From the NCBI RefSeq assembly GCF_947497045.1, contig NZ_CANMEU010000004.1, positions 186,001-250,000 on the forward strand: 64,000 nt of DNA. Reading direction: 5' to 3'. Below are positions 25,478 to 34,332 of this stretch, one piece after another (the stretch's first letter is position 1; every line of letters begins with the position of its first letter). The DNA is from an uncultured Tateyamaria sp. Lineage in GTDB: Bacteria > Pseudomonadota > Alphaproteobacteria > Rhodobacterales > Rhodobacteraceae. The position numbers and the translations under genes are program-made. Below the pieces are notes generated by a model that saw nothing but the letters and a program-made list of their open reading frames with translations, searched no databases and was not told the DNA's origin.

Positions 25478-26290
25478 TTATCGGTTTGCATCTGGGGTGA
25501 AGGTCGAGAAATCGACCAACGTGCCCAGCATCTGAAGGTAGGCGATCAGCGCGTCCATCTCGGTCAGTTCGGGCTGGCCATCAAAGTTCGCCACAACCGC
25601 ACCGGGATAGCGTTCGACCAATGCGTCCCAATCGGACTCCGGGTCACCCTGAGCCCTAAAGTCAGAGACCGCGTTTTCGATCATGTCTTCGGTGTAGGGC
25701 ACCCCGACAAAGCGGTGGGTGCGCAACAGATCTTCGATACGTTTGCCCTGGATCGGGGTGCGTCCCAGAAACGCGTATTTGGGCATGATCGACTCGGGCA
25801 CCACCGATTGCGGATCGTTGAGGTGATCCACATGCCAGGCATCAGAATACCGCCCCCCCACGCGCGCCAGATCAGGCCCTGTGCGCTTGGACCCCCACTG
25901 GTGGGGGTGGTCATACATCGACTCCGCCGCCAGCGAATAGTGGCCATAGCGTTCGACCTCATCCCGCATGGGCCGGATCATCTGGGAGTGGCACACATAG
26001 CAGCCCTCACGGACATAGATGTCGCGCCCCGCCAGTTCGAGGGGGCTGTAGGGGCGCATGCCCTCGACCTCTTCGATGGTATTCTCGAGGTAGAACAGAG
26101 GGGCGATTTCGACGATGCCTCCGATGCTCACGACCAGCAGCGACAGGATGAACAGCAATGTGGGGCTGCGTTCGATCATCGCGTGACGATTAAGGAATGC
26201 GCCCTGTGCGGTTGCCCCGGCGGGGTTGCCCGCCGCAGCCGCAAGATTGCCACCCTTGGCGGAACCGAAGTTCTTTGGATTGTCAGCCAT
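25478..26290 (-). CDS. ccoO: cbb3 oxidase monoheme subunit CcoO
   Basis: The 270-residue subunit has one N-terminal membrane anchor and one c-type heme motif, CYVCH, within the conserved [20 protein letters not shown]. It accepts electrons from CcoP and passes them to CcoN. The N-terminus carries a longer-than-usual Gly/Ala-rich extension before the membrane helix (residues 1-35). It starts 16 bases after ccoN. Confidence 0.95.
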   Translation of the reverse strand: MADNPKNFGSAKGGNLAAAAGNPAGATAQGAFLNRHAMIERSPTLLFILSLLVVSIGGIVEIAPLFYLENTIEEVEGMRPYSPLELAGRDIYVREGCYVCHSQMIRPMRDEVERYGHYSLAAESMYDHPHQWGSKRTGPDLARVGGRYSDAWHVDHLNDPQSVVPESIMPKYAFLGRTPIQGKRIEDLLRTHRFVGVPYTEDMIENAVSDFRAQGDPESDWDALVERYPGAVVANFDGQPELTEMDALIAYLQMLGTLVDFSTFTPDANR

Positions 26291-26305
26291 TGTTCTCGGC
26301 CTCCC

Positions 26306-27904
26306 TTATTCTGCCGGGACACCAACGGGCGCGGCGACACGTGCGCCTCCCCGAATGGTCATCCACATGTTCCAGACCATGATCAGCCCGCCACTGAGGT
26401 AAAGGACCCCGCCAAGGCCACGCACCACATACATCGGGAATTTGGCATCAACGGTGTCGGCGAATGAATTGACGAGGAACCCTTGCGCATCAACTTCGCG
26501 CCACATCAGCCCTTCCATGATGCCGGTGACCCACATCGAGGCGGCGTAAAGAACGATCCCGATGGTCGCGAGCCAGAAGTGCCAGTCGATAGCGGCCATC
26601 GAATACATCCGCTTGCGCCCCCACAGGCGCGGCGTCAGGAAATAGAGCGCGCCAAAGGTGATCATCCCGTTCCAGCCCAAGGCACCGGAGTGCACGTGTC
26701 CGATGGTCCAGTCGGTGTAGTGCGACAGCGCATTGACCGCCCGGATCGACATCATCGGCCCTTCGAACGTGGACATGCCGTAAAAGGCAAGGCTGATCAC
26801 CATCATACGAATGATCGGATCGGTGCGCAGCTTGTCCCAGGCCCCTTGCAGCGTCATCAGTCCGTTGATCATGCCCCCCCAACTTGGCATCCACAGGATA
26901 ATCGAGAACACCATGCCCAGGGTCGAGGCCCAATCGGGCAGCGCGGTGTAGTGCAAGTGGTGCGGACCCGCCCAGATATAGAGAAAGATCAGCGCCCAGA
27001 AGTGGATGATGCTCAACTTGTAGCTGTAAACGGGGCGTTCGGCCTGCTTGGGCACGAAATAGTACATCATCCCCAGAAACCCGGCGGTGAGAAAGAAGCC
27101 GACCGCGTTGTGCCCGTACCACCACTGCGTCATTGCATCCTGCACGCCCGAAAAGACCTGCACCGATTTTGACCCAAGCAGGGAGACAGGAATGCTCAGG
27201 TTGTTGACGATGTGCAGCATCGCGACGGTGATGATGAAGCTCAGCAAAAACCAGTTGGCCACATAGATGTGCTTTTCGCGGCGGCGGAAGATCGTCCCCA
27301 GATAGACGGCCAGAAACGCGACCCACACGAAGGTCAACCAGATATCCACATACCACTCGGGTTCGGCATATTCCTTGGATTGGGTCGCACCCAGCAGATA
27401 GCCAGTGGCGGCCAGCACGATGAACGACTGATAGCCCCAGAACACGAACCACGCGAGGTTGCCGCCCCAGAGCCGCGCGCCACAGGTACGCTGCACGATA
27501 TAGAACGAGGACATGATCAGCGCGTTGCCTCCGAACGCAAAGATCACCGCACTGGTGTGCAGCGGGCGCAGCCGTCCGAAATTGGTGAAAGGCTGGCCCC
27601 AGTCGAAATTCAGCACAGGAAAGGCCAGTTGGAAGGCGATCAACACCCCCACCAGAAAGCCGACCACGCCCCAGAACCCGGTGGCAATGACCCCTGCCCG
27701 GATCACGCCGTCCATATACCCGGACCTATCCACGACCGGTTTGACATCGCCCATCTGACGCAGTTGCCAGATGAACATGCCGCCCGCGACAAACATGATC
27801 AGCGCGGCATGAACCTTGTAGGCCAGATCATATCCCCAGTCCGACCCAATTGCGGCCATCAGGGCGACAAGGCCAAGCAAGATGAGTTTGACGTAATCCC
27901 ACAT
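26306..27904 (-). CDS. ccoN: cbb3-type cytochrome c oxidase catalytic subunit CcoN
   Basis: The 532-residue subunit I has about twelve membrane segments and holds the low-spin heme, the high-spin heme and CuB. Conserved histidines are visible in [37 protein letters not shown] and [12 protein letters not shown]. This oxidase reduces oxygen with high affinity and pumps protons under microaerobic conditions. AGGAAAA before the ATG supports the start. An FNR box lies about 90 bases upstream. It begins the ccoNOQP operon. Confidence 0.96.
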   Translation of the reverse strand: MWDYVKLILLGLVALMAAIGSDWGYDLAYKVHAALIMFVAGGMFIWQLRQMGDVKPVVDRSGYMDGVIRAGVIATGFWGVVGFLVGVLIAFQLAFPVLNFDWGQPFTNFGRLRPLHTSAVIFAFGGNALIMSSFYIVQRTCGARLWGGNLAWFVFWGYQSFIVLAATGYLLGATQSKEYAEPEWYVDIWLTFVWVAFLAVYLGTIFRRREKHIYVANWFLLSFIITVAMLHIVNNLSIPVSLLGSKSVQVFSGVQDAMTQWWYGHNAVGFFLTAGFLGMMYYFVPKQAERPVYSYKLSIIHFWALIFLYIWAGPHHLHYTALPDWASTLGMVFSIILWMPSWGGMINGLMTLQGAWDKLRTDPIIRMMVISLAFYGMSTFEGPMMSIRAVNALSHYTDWTIGHVHSGALGWNGMITFGALYFLTPRLWGRKRMYSMAAIDWHFWLATIGIVLYAASMWVTGIMEGLMWREVDAQGFLVNSFADTVDAKFPMYVVRGLGGVLYLSGGLIMVWNMWMTIRGGARVAAPVGVPAE

Positions 27905-27991
27905 GAGTTTTCCTTTGCACTTCTGCGCCGCCACGGACGGGCGGCGCACCTGTTCTCGATGGTGTGATAGAGACGCGGAAAAACGCGCGCG

Positions 27992-28005
27992 TTGATCTGG
28001 ATCAA
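27992..28005 (-). promoter_or_regulatory. FNR box upstream of ccoN
   Basis: TTGATCTGGATCAA, identical to the site before ccoG, lies 88 bases before the ccoN start in the gap after the stress-protein gene. It is the expected FnrL site for the oxidase operon. Confidence 0.92.
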
Positions 28006-28015
28006 GACCGGTAAT

Positions 28016-28423
28016 TTAGCGGATCACATGCACCGCACATTGCGCGTGACGCACAACCCATGCGGCTGTCGATCCAAGCAGGATGTCGGAAAATACGGGC
28101 CGGTGCGAAGGGATCACGATCAGGTCCGCGCTGTTATCAGAGGCCCATTCGGTGATGGATCGTCCGGTGGGCCCATCGATTACGGCCATGCGCCCGCCGG
28201 GCACTTTGTCGGCCAGGTCCGACAAACGCTCTTTGGCACGTGAACGGGTGCCGGCCAGCATATCCGCAGGCATGTATTCAGCCGCATAGACCGGCAATTG
28301 CTCCATCACATGCAGGAACGTCGTATGTGCGTCCGGCCCTGACAGACGCGCGGCCACCTCCATGGCACCCGCGACATCCCGCTCTTCCTCGAATGCGACG
28401 GGAATAAGGATATTCTTGTACAT
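28016..28423 (-). CDS. Universal stress protein, UspA family
   Basis: The 135-residue protein is a single-domain UspA fold (MYKNILIPVAFEEERD at the start, ADLIVIPSHRPVFSDILLGSTAAWVVRHAQCAVHVIR at the end, where the G-x-T/S-A nucleotide-binding loop is seen). It has an FNR box upstream and sits between fnrL and ccoN, the same place as in Rhodobacter relatives, so it likely helps survival under low oxygen. ATP binding is plausible but not proven by sequence. Confidence 0.92.
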   Translation of the reverse strand: MYKNILIPVAFEEERDVAGAMEVAARLSGPDAHTTFLHVMEQLPVYAAEYMPADMLAGTRSRAKERLSDLADKVPGGRMAVIDGPTGRSITEWASDNSADLIVIPSHRPVFSDILLGSTAAWVVRHAQCAVHVIR

Positions 28424-28483
28424 CGTCGTTCCTTCCGTTCTGATTTGCAGAACAGAGGATAGGGACCTCGCAGATCCCCCGCG

Positions 28484-28497
28484 TTGATGTGGATCAA
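28484..28497 (-). promoter_or_regulatory. FNR box upstream of the universal stress protein gene
   Basis: TTGATGTGGATCAA is a good FNR box, 61 bases before the usp start and just after the fnrL stop. Confidence 0.88.
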
Positions 28498-28505
28498 GCC
28501 TGCGC

Positions 28506-29249
28506 CTAGATCAACGGACCGCCATCACCGTCATCCCCGCTTTCAACCAGCAAGTCCTGTAGATCGGGGATCAGCACGACCCGGTTGCCATCCAATCCGA
28601 TCACTCCGTCCTTGCGCAGACCTGTGAACTGGCGGCTGACGGTTTCGATGGTAAGGCCCAGAAAGTTCGCCATGGTTTCGCGGCTGATTGGCAACTCAAG
28701 GCGCGACGTGGTCCCCATCGCCTCGCCATCGGGATTCATCGTACGCTTGGCCATCAGCATCAACAGGCTCGCGATCTTTTCGCGGGCCGTCTTGCGACCC
28801 AACAGCAGCATCCAGTCCCGCGCGGCATCCAACTCATCCAGCGCCATTTCCAGCAGCCGCTCCTGAAGGTGGGGGATCTGGATCAGCAACGCCTCAAAGG
28901 GTTTGCGCGCGAAGCAGCACAGAGTTAGCTCCGACACCGCCGTCACATCATATTGCAAGGTCGTGCGACCCGGACGCCCGATAAAGTCAGATGGCAGCAG
29001 CAGGCCGACCATCTGGGTGCGCCCATCTTCGATCCCACGCTCCAGCGTTGCCGTGCCGCTCACGACCGATGCAACCACATCCAGCGCATCACCGCGCATC
29101 GCAATCGTCTGGCCCGCCTTATAGGTTCTGTAAAACTTGATCCTGTTCAGGTCTTCCAATTCGTCATCATCACAGCGCGCGCAAAGGGCCCGGTGACGGA
29201 TCGGACAATTCGAACAGGTCGGGGCTGTCGCCAAGGAATGCGCCATCAT
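28506..29249 (-). CDS. fnrL: Oxygen-sensing regulator FnrL (Crp/Fnr family)
   Basis: The 247-residue regulator has an N-terminal cysteine cluster (Cys12, Cys15, Cys23, with Cys26 also present) and Cys111, matching the ligands of an oxygen-labile 4Fe-4S cluster. A cyclic-nucleotide-fold domain follows, then a dimer helix and a C-terminal helix-turn-helix with ISRETMANFLGLTIETVSRQF, whose E..SR residues read TTGAT half-sites. When oxygen is low it should activate hemN, usp, ccoNOQP and ccoGHIS, all of which carry boxes here. Two adjacent ATGs are possible starts. It is divergent from hemN with a shared FNR box. Confidence 0.95.
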   Translation of the reverse strand: MMAHSLATAPTCSNCPIRHRALCARCDDDELEDLNRIKFYRTYKAGQTIAMRGDALDVVASVVSGTATLERGIEDGRTQMVGLLLPSDFIGRPGRTTLQYDVTAVSELTLCCFARKPFEALLIQIPHLQERLLEMALDELDAARDWMLLLGRKTAREKIASLLMLMAKRTMNPDGEAMGTTSRLELPISRETMANFLGLTIETVSRQFTGLRKDGVIGLDGNRVVLIPDLQDLLVESGDDGDGGPLI

Positions 29250-29257
29250 GTGCCCTG

Positions 29258-29271
29258 TTGATCTGTGTCAA
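29258..29271. promoter_or_regulatory. FNR box between fnrL and hemN
   Basis: TTGATCTGTGTCAA lies eight bases from the fnrL start and 34 bases before the hemN start, so FnrL could activate hemN and, because the site sits over the fnrL leader, repress its own gene. Confidence 0.85.
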
Positions 29272-29305
29272 AGCAGGCCACGCAAAATGCGTGCAGGTTT
29301 TGGGT

Positions 29306-30658
29306 ATGAAACACTTGTCCGACCTCCGTCACTTTGGCCTGTTCAACGCCAAGGTGCCACGCTTTACAAGCTACCCACCTGCGAACTGGTTCACCGAAGG
29401 GATAAGCGCGGATCACGTGCGCACCTGGCAATCGAACGCACCCAAGGATGCAGAGATTTCGCTGTATGTCCACATTCCGTTTTGCCGCAGATTGTGCTGG
29501 TTTTGTGCCTGCCGAACCCAGGGCACCCGCAACGCGGCCCCGCTTGCGCCCTATGTGGATCGGGTTTTGCGCGAGGCTGCGGATCAACGCCGCGGTTTCA
29601 TAAATGGCGTCACCCCCAAACGCCTGCATCTTGGGGGTGGCACGCCGACGATCCTGTCTGCGTCGTTGCTGGACAGGTTGCTGCGCGGTCTTGATGATAT
29701 CTGGGGCCTGTCGGACCTGGATGAGTTTTCGGTCGAGGTGGACCCGACTGATGTTGGCCCGGCCCGGCTTGCCATGCTCAAACAGCAAGGGTTAAGCCGC
29801 GCCAGCCTTGGCATTCAGGACTTTGACCGGCAGGTTCAGGCCGCCATCGGACGTACCCAGTCGCGCGATCTTACGCAATCGGTGGTCGATGATCTGCGCA
29901 GCCTCGGGGTCAGTTCACTGAACTTTGACCTGCTCTATGGGCTGCCTTTCCAGACCCCCGGCACATTGGCGGCCACGCTGGAGGCCGCACTTGCAATGCA
30001 GCCCGGACGGATCGCGCTTTTTGGCTATGCGCATGTGCCATGGATGTCCAAACGCCAGTCGTTGATCCCCGCGGATGCCTTGCCCAAACCCGAGGCGCGG
30101 CTGGCCCTGTTTGAACAAGCGCGCAAGACGTTATTGGGTCAGGGCTATGTCCAGATCGGGATTGACCACTTTGCGCGGCCCGAGGATGCGCTGGCGCACG
30201 CCTTCTTTGATCAGCGCCTCAAACGGTCCTTTCAAGGGTACACGGACGATGCAATCGGGTATCTCGTCGGTCTGGGGGCGTCGGCGATTTCGACCTTTCC
30301 GCAGGGGTTCGCCCAGAACATTCCGGTCACCGGCAAATATGCGACCCAGATTGATGCGGGCGTATCCGCGATCTGGCGTGGCTATGCACTGAGCGAGGCA
30401 GACAGGCTGAAGTCCAATCTGGTCGAGCAGTTGATGTGTTATTACGTCGCCACCCTCAGCGACGCGCAGGCAGCAAAGCCCTTGATTGTCAAAGCGATGA
30501 ACCAGATCGCGCAGGACTTTGACGGTGCTGTTACATGGGACGGGCGGACATTGGAGATCAGGCGGTGGGCCCATCCGCTGGTGCGGCTGATCGCAGTACA
30601 ACTGGTCACCCCGAGCACGCCATTGACAGCTGAACGGACCTATAGCGCAGCAATCTGA
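29306..30658 (+). CDS. hemN: Oxygen-independent coproporphyrinogen III dehydrogenase HemN
   Basis: The 450-residue radical SAM enzyme decarboxylates coproporphyrinogen III to protoporphyrinogen IX without oxygen, supplying heme for the cbb3 oxidase. The cluster motif is Cys60, Cys64, Cys67 (HIPFCRRLCWFCAC), then LHLGGGTPT, the SAM-binding part FSVEVDP, and FNFDLLYGLPFQT-like SSLNFDLLYGLP. The C-terminal HemN domain is present. A longer frame starting with TTG would begin inside the FNR box and is rejected. Length and motifs are as in true HemN rather than HemW. Confidence 0.93.
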   Translation: MKHLSDLRHFGLFNAKVPRFTSYPPANWFTEGISADHVRTWQSNAPKDAEISLYVHIPFCRRLCWFCACRTQGTRNAAPLAPYVDRVLREAADQRRGFINGVTPKRLHLGGGTPTILSASLLDRLLRGLDDIWGLSDLDEFSVEVDPTDVGPARLAMLKQQGLSRASLGIQDFDRQVQAAIGRTQSRDLTQSVVDDLRSLGVSSLNFDLLYGLPFQTPGTLAATLEAALAMQPGRIALFGYAHVPWMSKRQSLIPADALPKPEARLALFEQARKTLLGQGYVQIGIDHFARPEDALAHAFFDQRLKRSFQGYTDDAIGYLVGLGASAISTFPQGFAQNIPVTGKYATQIDAGVSAIWRGYALSEADRLKSNLVEQLMCYYVATLSDAQAAKPLIVKAMNQIAQDFDGAVTWDGRTLEIRRWAHPLVRLIAVQLVTPSTPLTAERTYSAAI

Positions 30659-30661
30659 GCG

Positions 30662-31657
30662 TCAGTCAAACACCAGTTTCTGCGGTGTCCCACTGTCATG
30701 CGAGGCTTGCGCGGCATCGGCCATGACTTGCGCCTTGAATCCGTCGACACCGCTTGGGTTTGCGGGTTTTCCGGTGGTCAGCACGTCGACAAAATGGGCC
30801 ATCTCGGCGCGGTAGGCATCGGCGTAACGCTCCAGAAAGAACGGCTCGGTCGGGGCGCGGCGGAATCCGTCCGCGTTCGATATCTCGACGGTGGAGGTCA
30901 GCACATTGTCCGCCCGCAGCATCCCCGTTTGCCCATGCACCTCGATGCGCTGATCATAGCCATAGGTCGCGCGGCGCGAGTTCGAAATCTGGCACAGCTT
31001 GCCGCTGGCCGTGCGCAGCGACACCATCGCCGTATCCACATCGCCCGCCGCGCCAATCGCGGGGTCCACGAGGCACGCGGCGTGGGTGAACACCTCCACC
31101 GGGTCTTCGCCCAGAAGAAAGCGGGCCATGTCCAGATCGTGGATCATCATGTCGCGAAACAACCCACCCGAGGTCTTGATATAGTCGATGGGCGGCGGGG
31201 ATGGATCGCGCGACAGGATCGTGACCATTTCCACCTCACCAATCTTACCGGCGGCGATCTGGGCTTGAAGGGTCTGGAAATTCGGATCGAAGCGGCGGTT
31301 GAAGGCGACAAAAAACGGGACAGCGTTCGTGTCGACCACCGCCAGACAGTCCTTGATCCGCTCTGAATTCAGATCAATGGGCTTTTCGCAGAATATCGCC
31401 TTTTGGGCGCGGGCGGCGGTGTGGATCAGGTCATAATGCGTCGTTGTGGGGGTCCCGATGACCACGGCATCGATGTCCGCAGCGGCCATGATATCCGCGA
31501 CCGACATGACGGGCGCGCCAGTGCGTTTGGCAAGTGCTTCGGCCGCTGCGGGCATCGCGTCTGCCACGGCTGCGACCTGCGCACCTTCCATGCCCATCAG
31601 GCTGCGCGCATGGACCTGCCCGATACGGCCACAGCCCAGAAGTGCGATGTTTATCAT
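30662..31657 (-). CDS. iolG: Inositol 2-dehydrogenase IolG
   Basis: The 331-residue Gfo/Idh/MocA enzyme oxidises myo-inositol to scyllo-inosose with NAD. It has the Rossmann start IALLGCGRIGQVHARSL, the EKP motif (IFCEKPIDLN) near residue 95 and the active-site segment GGLFRDMMIHDLDMARFLLGE with the catalytic Asp/His pair. It is the last gene of the iolD-led operon, four bases after the aldolase gene. The sequence and context fit IolG better than the two other oxidoreductases of this cluster. Confidence 0.9.
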   Translation of the reverse strand: MINIALLGCGRIGQVHARSLMGMEGAQVAAVADAMPAAAEALAKRTGAPVMSVADIMAAADIDAVVIGTPTTTHYDLIHTAARAQKAIFCEKPIDLNSERIKDCLAVVDTNAVPFFVAFNRRFDPNFQTLQAQIAAGKIGEVEMVTILSRDPSPPPIDYIKTSGGLFRDMMIHDLDMARFLLGEDPVEVFTHAACLVDPAIGAAGDVDTAMVSLRTASGKLCQISNSRRATYGYDQRIEVHGQTGMLRADNVLTSTVEISNADGFRRAPTEPFFLERYADAYRAEMAHFVDVLTTGKPANPSGVDGFKAQVMADAAQASHDSGTPQKLVFD

Positions 31658-31661
31658 GGGT

Positions 31662-32489
31662 CTAACCTCTCATCGTTTGGAATACCCTGCGCGCCGCAGC
31701 AACCACCGGATCGTGCGTTTCACCGAGGATTCGCACCCGGTCAAAGCGATCTGGATCGCGGTTCACCGCATCCCGCAAGGCGTGCCCAAAGGCTTGGCGC
31801 AACTCGGTCCCGACGTTGAATTTGCAGATGTTAGTGCCCCGCGCGAGCGCGCGCCGCTGTACGCCCGGCACGCCCGACCCGCCGTGGATCACCAGCGCCA
31901 CATCCGTCAGCCCCTGGATCGCAGCGATGCGCCCTTCGTCAAGGCCACCGGATTGATCGGTCTGCAAATGCACGTTGCCCACCGAAATCGCCATCGCATC
32001 CACGCCCGTCTCGCGGGCGAACTGTGCCGCCTCCTGCGGGTTGGTCCCGGCCGAGGCTTCGCCATTGTCATAGCCCACGAACCCGATCTCGCCCTCGCAG
32101 GAAATGCCGGCCTTATGCGCCATTTCGGCAATCACTGCCGTCTCGTCGATGTTCTGTTGCAGCGGCTTGCGCGAGCCGTCGAACATCAGCGAGGTAAAGC
32201 CCGCCTCCAACGCCTCTTTGCATTCCTCAAAGGTATATCCGTGATCCAAATGGGCGACGACCGGCACGCTGGCCTCTTCAGCCAGATGGCGGAACATCTT
32301 GCCCAGAATGGGCAGCGGGGTGTGTGCCCGACAGGATGGGCCCGCTTGCAGGATCACGGGGCAGCCTTCGGCCTCGGCGGCGGCCACATAGGCGCGCATG
32401 TCTTCCCATCCCAAACAGACCAGACCCGCCACCGCGTAGCCTTCAGTCTTGGCCGGGACCAGTACCTCGGACAGAGTGGCGAGGCTCAT
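31662..32489 (-). CDS. Class II ketose-bisphosphate aldolase, IolJ-like
   Basis: The 275-residue zinc aldolase has the class II marks: AHLDHGYTFEECKEAL with the zinc and catalytic residues, SLMFDGS, CEGEIGFVGYDNG, ALVIHGGSGVPG and KFNVGTELR. In the iol operon it probably cleaves 2-deoxy-5-keto-gluconate 6-phosphate to dihydroxyacetone phosphate and malonate semialdehyde. An upstream in-frame start would bury 57 residues in iolB; the ATG here overlaps the iolB stop by four bases and is preferred. Confidence 0.87.
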   Translation of the reverse strand: MSLATLSEVLVPAKTEGYAVAGLVCLGWEDMRAYVAAAEAEGCPVILQAGPSCRAHTPLPILGKMFRHLAEEASVPVVAHLDHGYTFEECKEALEAGFTSLMFDGSRKPLQQNIDETAVIAEMAHKAGISCEGEIGFVGYDNGEASAGTNPQEAAQFARETGVDAMAISVGNVHLQTDQSGGLDEGRIAAIQGLTDVALVIHGGSGVPGVQRRALARGTNICKFNVGTELRQAFGHALRDAVNRDPDRFDRVRILGETHDPVVAAARRVFQTMRG

Positions 32490-33340
32490 TTGAACTTGGC
32501 GATCATGTCTTTGATGCCGGGAATGGTCTCGATCTGATCGGCATGGGAGGGCTGGAAATACTGCACCAGACTGCGCTGGCTCAGACCGCCCAGAATGGTG
32601 AAGTAATACATCTCGTAGCCCGGCAACACCGCGCAGGGGTGATACCCGCTGTCGAGACAAATGGTGGACCCATCAACAAGGTGGTAGGCATCCCCCGACT
32701 TCCCCTCTTTGCGTTGCAGCATCTGTACGCCTGACCCGTGATTGGGCCGGAAGCGGAAATTATATGTCTCGTCATGGCGGGTTTCGATGATCTGATCACC
32801 GTCACGCCGGTCAGTATCGTGCTTGTGGCTGGGAAAGCCCGACCAGCCACCCTGCCCGACCGTGAACAACTCCGACACCAGCAGGCGGCCCACCTTGTCG
32901 TGATATCTGGTGCCAAGAATATGCTTGATCTTGCGGTGGGTCTTGGTGTCGTCAGAGCCGTATTGCACCAGATCCAGCTCGTTATTGCGCACAGCGAAGG
33001 CCTCAAGCACCTTGTCGTATTTGGCACCTGCCACGAACACTTCGGCTGCGTCCGACGTGCAGACCATCTGGGCGCGCGCGGCAGTGGGGACATAGACGCC
33101 TTCTGGTTCGCCATCCCATACGTCAACACCACGCCCGCCCAGATCAGCGACCTTGAAACCCTCGATATCCACATCAATGCTGCCCGTGGCAGGCACAATG
33201 CAGGTTTCAAACCCCGGCACGGCATATTCAAACGCCTGCCCCTTTTTCAGCTTCACGATGTTGAAATAGTTGAGCGGAACCGTCTCGTCATCCACGTCCA
33301 CGATAGGTTTGTTCTGGTTGTCATAGGGCGCGATGTGCAT
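32486..33340 (-). CDS. iolB: 5-deoxy-glucuronate isomerase IolB
   Basis: The 284-residue double-cupin enzyme isomerises 5-deoxy-D-glucuronate in inositol catabolism. It has the IolB phrases TVGQGGWSGFPSHKHD and ETYNFRF, with metal-binding His residues, and YHPCAVLPGYEMYYF in the second cupin. It lies between iolC and the aldolase gene and overlaps the latter by four bases. Confidence 0.94.
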   Translation of the reverse strand: MHIAPYDNQNKPIVDVDDETVPLNYFNIVKLKKGQAFEYAVPGFETCIVPATGSIDVDIEGFKVADLGGRGVDVWDGEPEGVYVPTAARAQMVCTSDAAEVFVAGAKYDKVLEAFAVRNNELDLVQYGSDDTKTHRKIKHILGTRYHDKVGRLLVSELFTVGQGGWSGFPSHKHDTDRRDGDQIIETRHDETYNFRFRPNHGSGVQMLQRKEGKSGDAYHLVDGSTICLDSGYHPCAVLPGYEMYYFTILGGLSQRSLVQYFQPSHADQIETIPGIKDMIAKFK

Positions 33341-33351
33341 CTGCGGCCTCC

Positions 33352-34332
33352 TTAGGTTTGAGTGGGACCGGGATGATTGGTCAGAAAATCGTCAAGCAAG
33401 TCCGGGGTCGGCATGGCGGGCGCGCAGCCCGGTTGGGACACGGTGATCGACGCACAGGCCGAACCGCGCAGAATTGCCGTTTCCAGGTCGTGATCGTCTG
33501 CGATGGACGTCATCAGCCCAGCCATAAACGCATCGCCCGCCCCGTTGGGTTTGACGGCAGTGACGGGATAGATGCCGGTCGTGATCTCGTCGCCCCCGGC
33601 ATATGTGACAGCCCCGTTTTCACCCATCTTGTAGACGACAATCTCGGCTGAGGTTTCCGACAGCACGCGCGCCTTGGCCTGCCCCTTGCCCATCCCCCCG
33701 GCCATGAACCCAAATTCCTCGTCATTGCCCACGATCATGTCCGAGGCGTCTGCTGCGCGGCTCAGCACATCGGCGGCAACTTCGGACGAGGGCCAGCTAT
33801 AGGGGCGGTAATCGACATCGAAAATGATCGGCAGGCCAGCGGCCTTGGCAAGCTCAAAGGCACGGAACGTGGCGCTGCGCGATGGTTCGGCGGCAAACAC
33901 GGTGCCTGCGGTGATCAGCGCACCGTAGCGGCTGTAATCCACGGCCTCGACATCTGCGACCTCCATCTGAAAGTCCGCCGCCCCGTTGCGATAGATCACG
34001 TTGCGGTGCCCCTCAAGCACGCTCTCATAAAACGCCAGTGAGTTGCGGTATTCCCCACCGACCCGGCGCACATGGGTGGTGTCCACCCCGTAATGGCCAA
34101 GCCGGTTGATGCAATAACTGCCCACGGAATCGTCAGAGACGGACGTGACCAGCGCCGCCTGCCCTCCCAGTTTGCAGATGCCTGCGCCGATATTGGCTGC
34201 CGAGCCACCCAGATCGACGGTGACCGATGCTGCATCCTCGGCGCGCACCCCCACATCGGTGAAAAAGTCGATGCCCGCGCGGCCCACGATGACGAAATTG
34301 TTGGCTTTGATACCGTCCAGAAGGGCGCTCAT
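33352..34332 (-). CDS. iolC: 5-dehydro-2-deoxygluconokinase IolC (PfkB family)
   Basis: The 326-residue PfkB-family kinase phosphorylates 2-deoxy-5-keto-D-gluconate in inositol breakdown. It shows VDLGGSAANIGAGICKLGG near residue 40 and the C-terminal KPNGAGDAFMAGL with the catalytic Asp in GAGD. The Asn in PNGAGD replaces the Thr or Ser often seen. It overlaps the upstream dioxygenase-family gene by four bases and precedes iolB by 11 bases. Confidence 0.9.
   Translation of the reverse strand: MSALLDGIKANNFVIVGRAGIDFFTDVGVRAEDAASVTVDLGGSAANIGAGICKLGGQAALVTSVSDDSVGSYCINRLGHYGVDTTHVRRVGGEYRNSLAFYESVLEGHRNVIYRNGAADFQMEVADVEAVDYSRYGALITAGTVFAAEPSRSATFRAFELAKAAGLPIIFDVDYRPYSWPSSEVAADVLSRAADASDMIVGNDEEFGFMAGGMGKGQAKARVLSETSAEIVVYKMGENGAVTYAGGDEITTGIYPVTAVKPNGAGDAFMAGLMTSIADDHDLETAILRGSACASITVSQPGCAPAMPTPDLLDDFLTNHPGPTQT

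Noticed and set aside
29258-29305. Longer hemN start using TTG
   Set aside because: It would begin inside the FNR box and add 16 residues not typical of HemN; the ATG at 29306 fits the family start.
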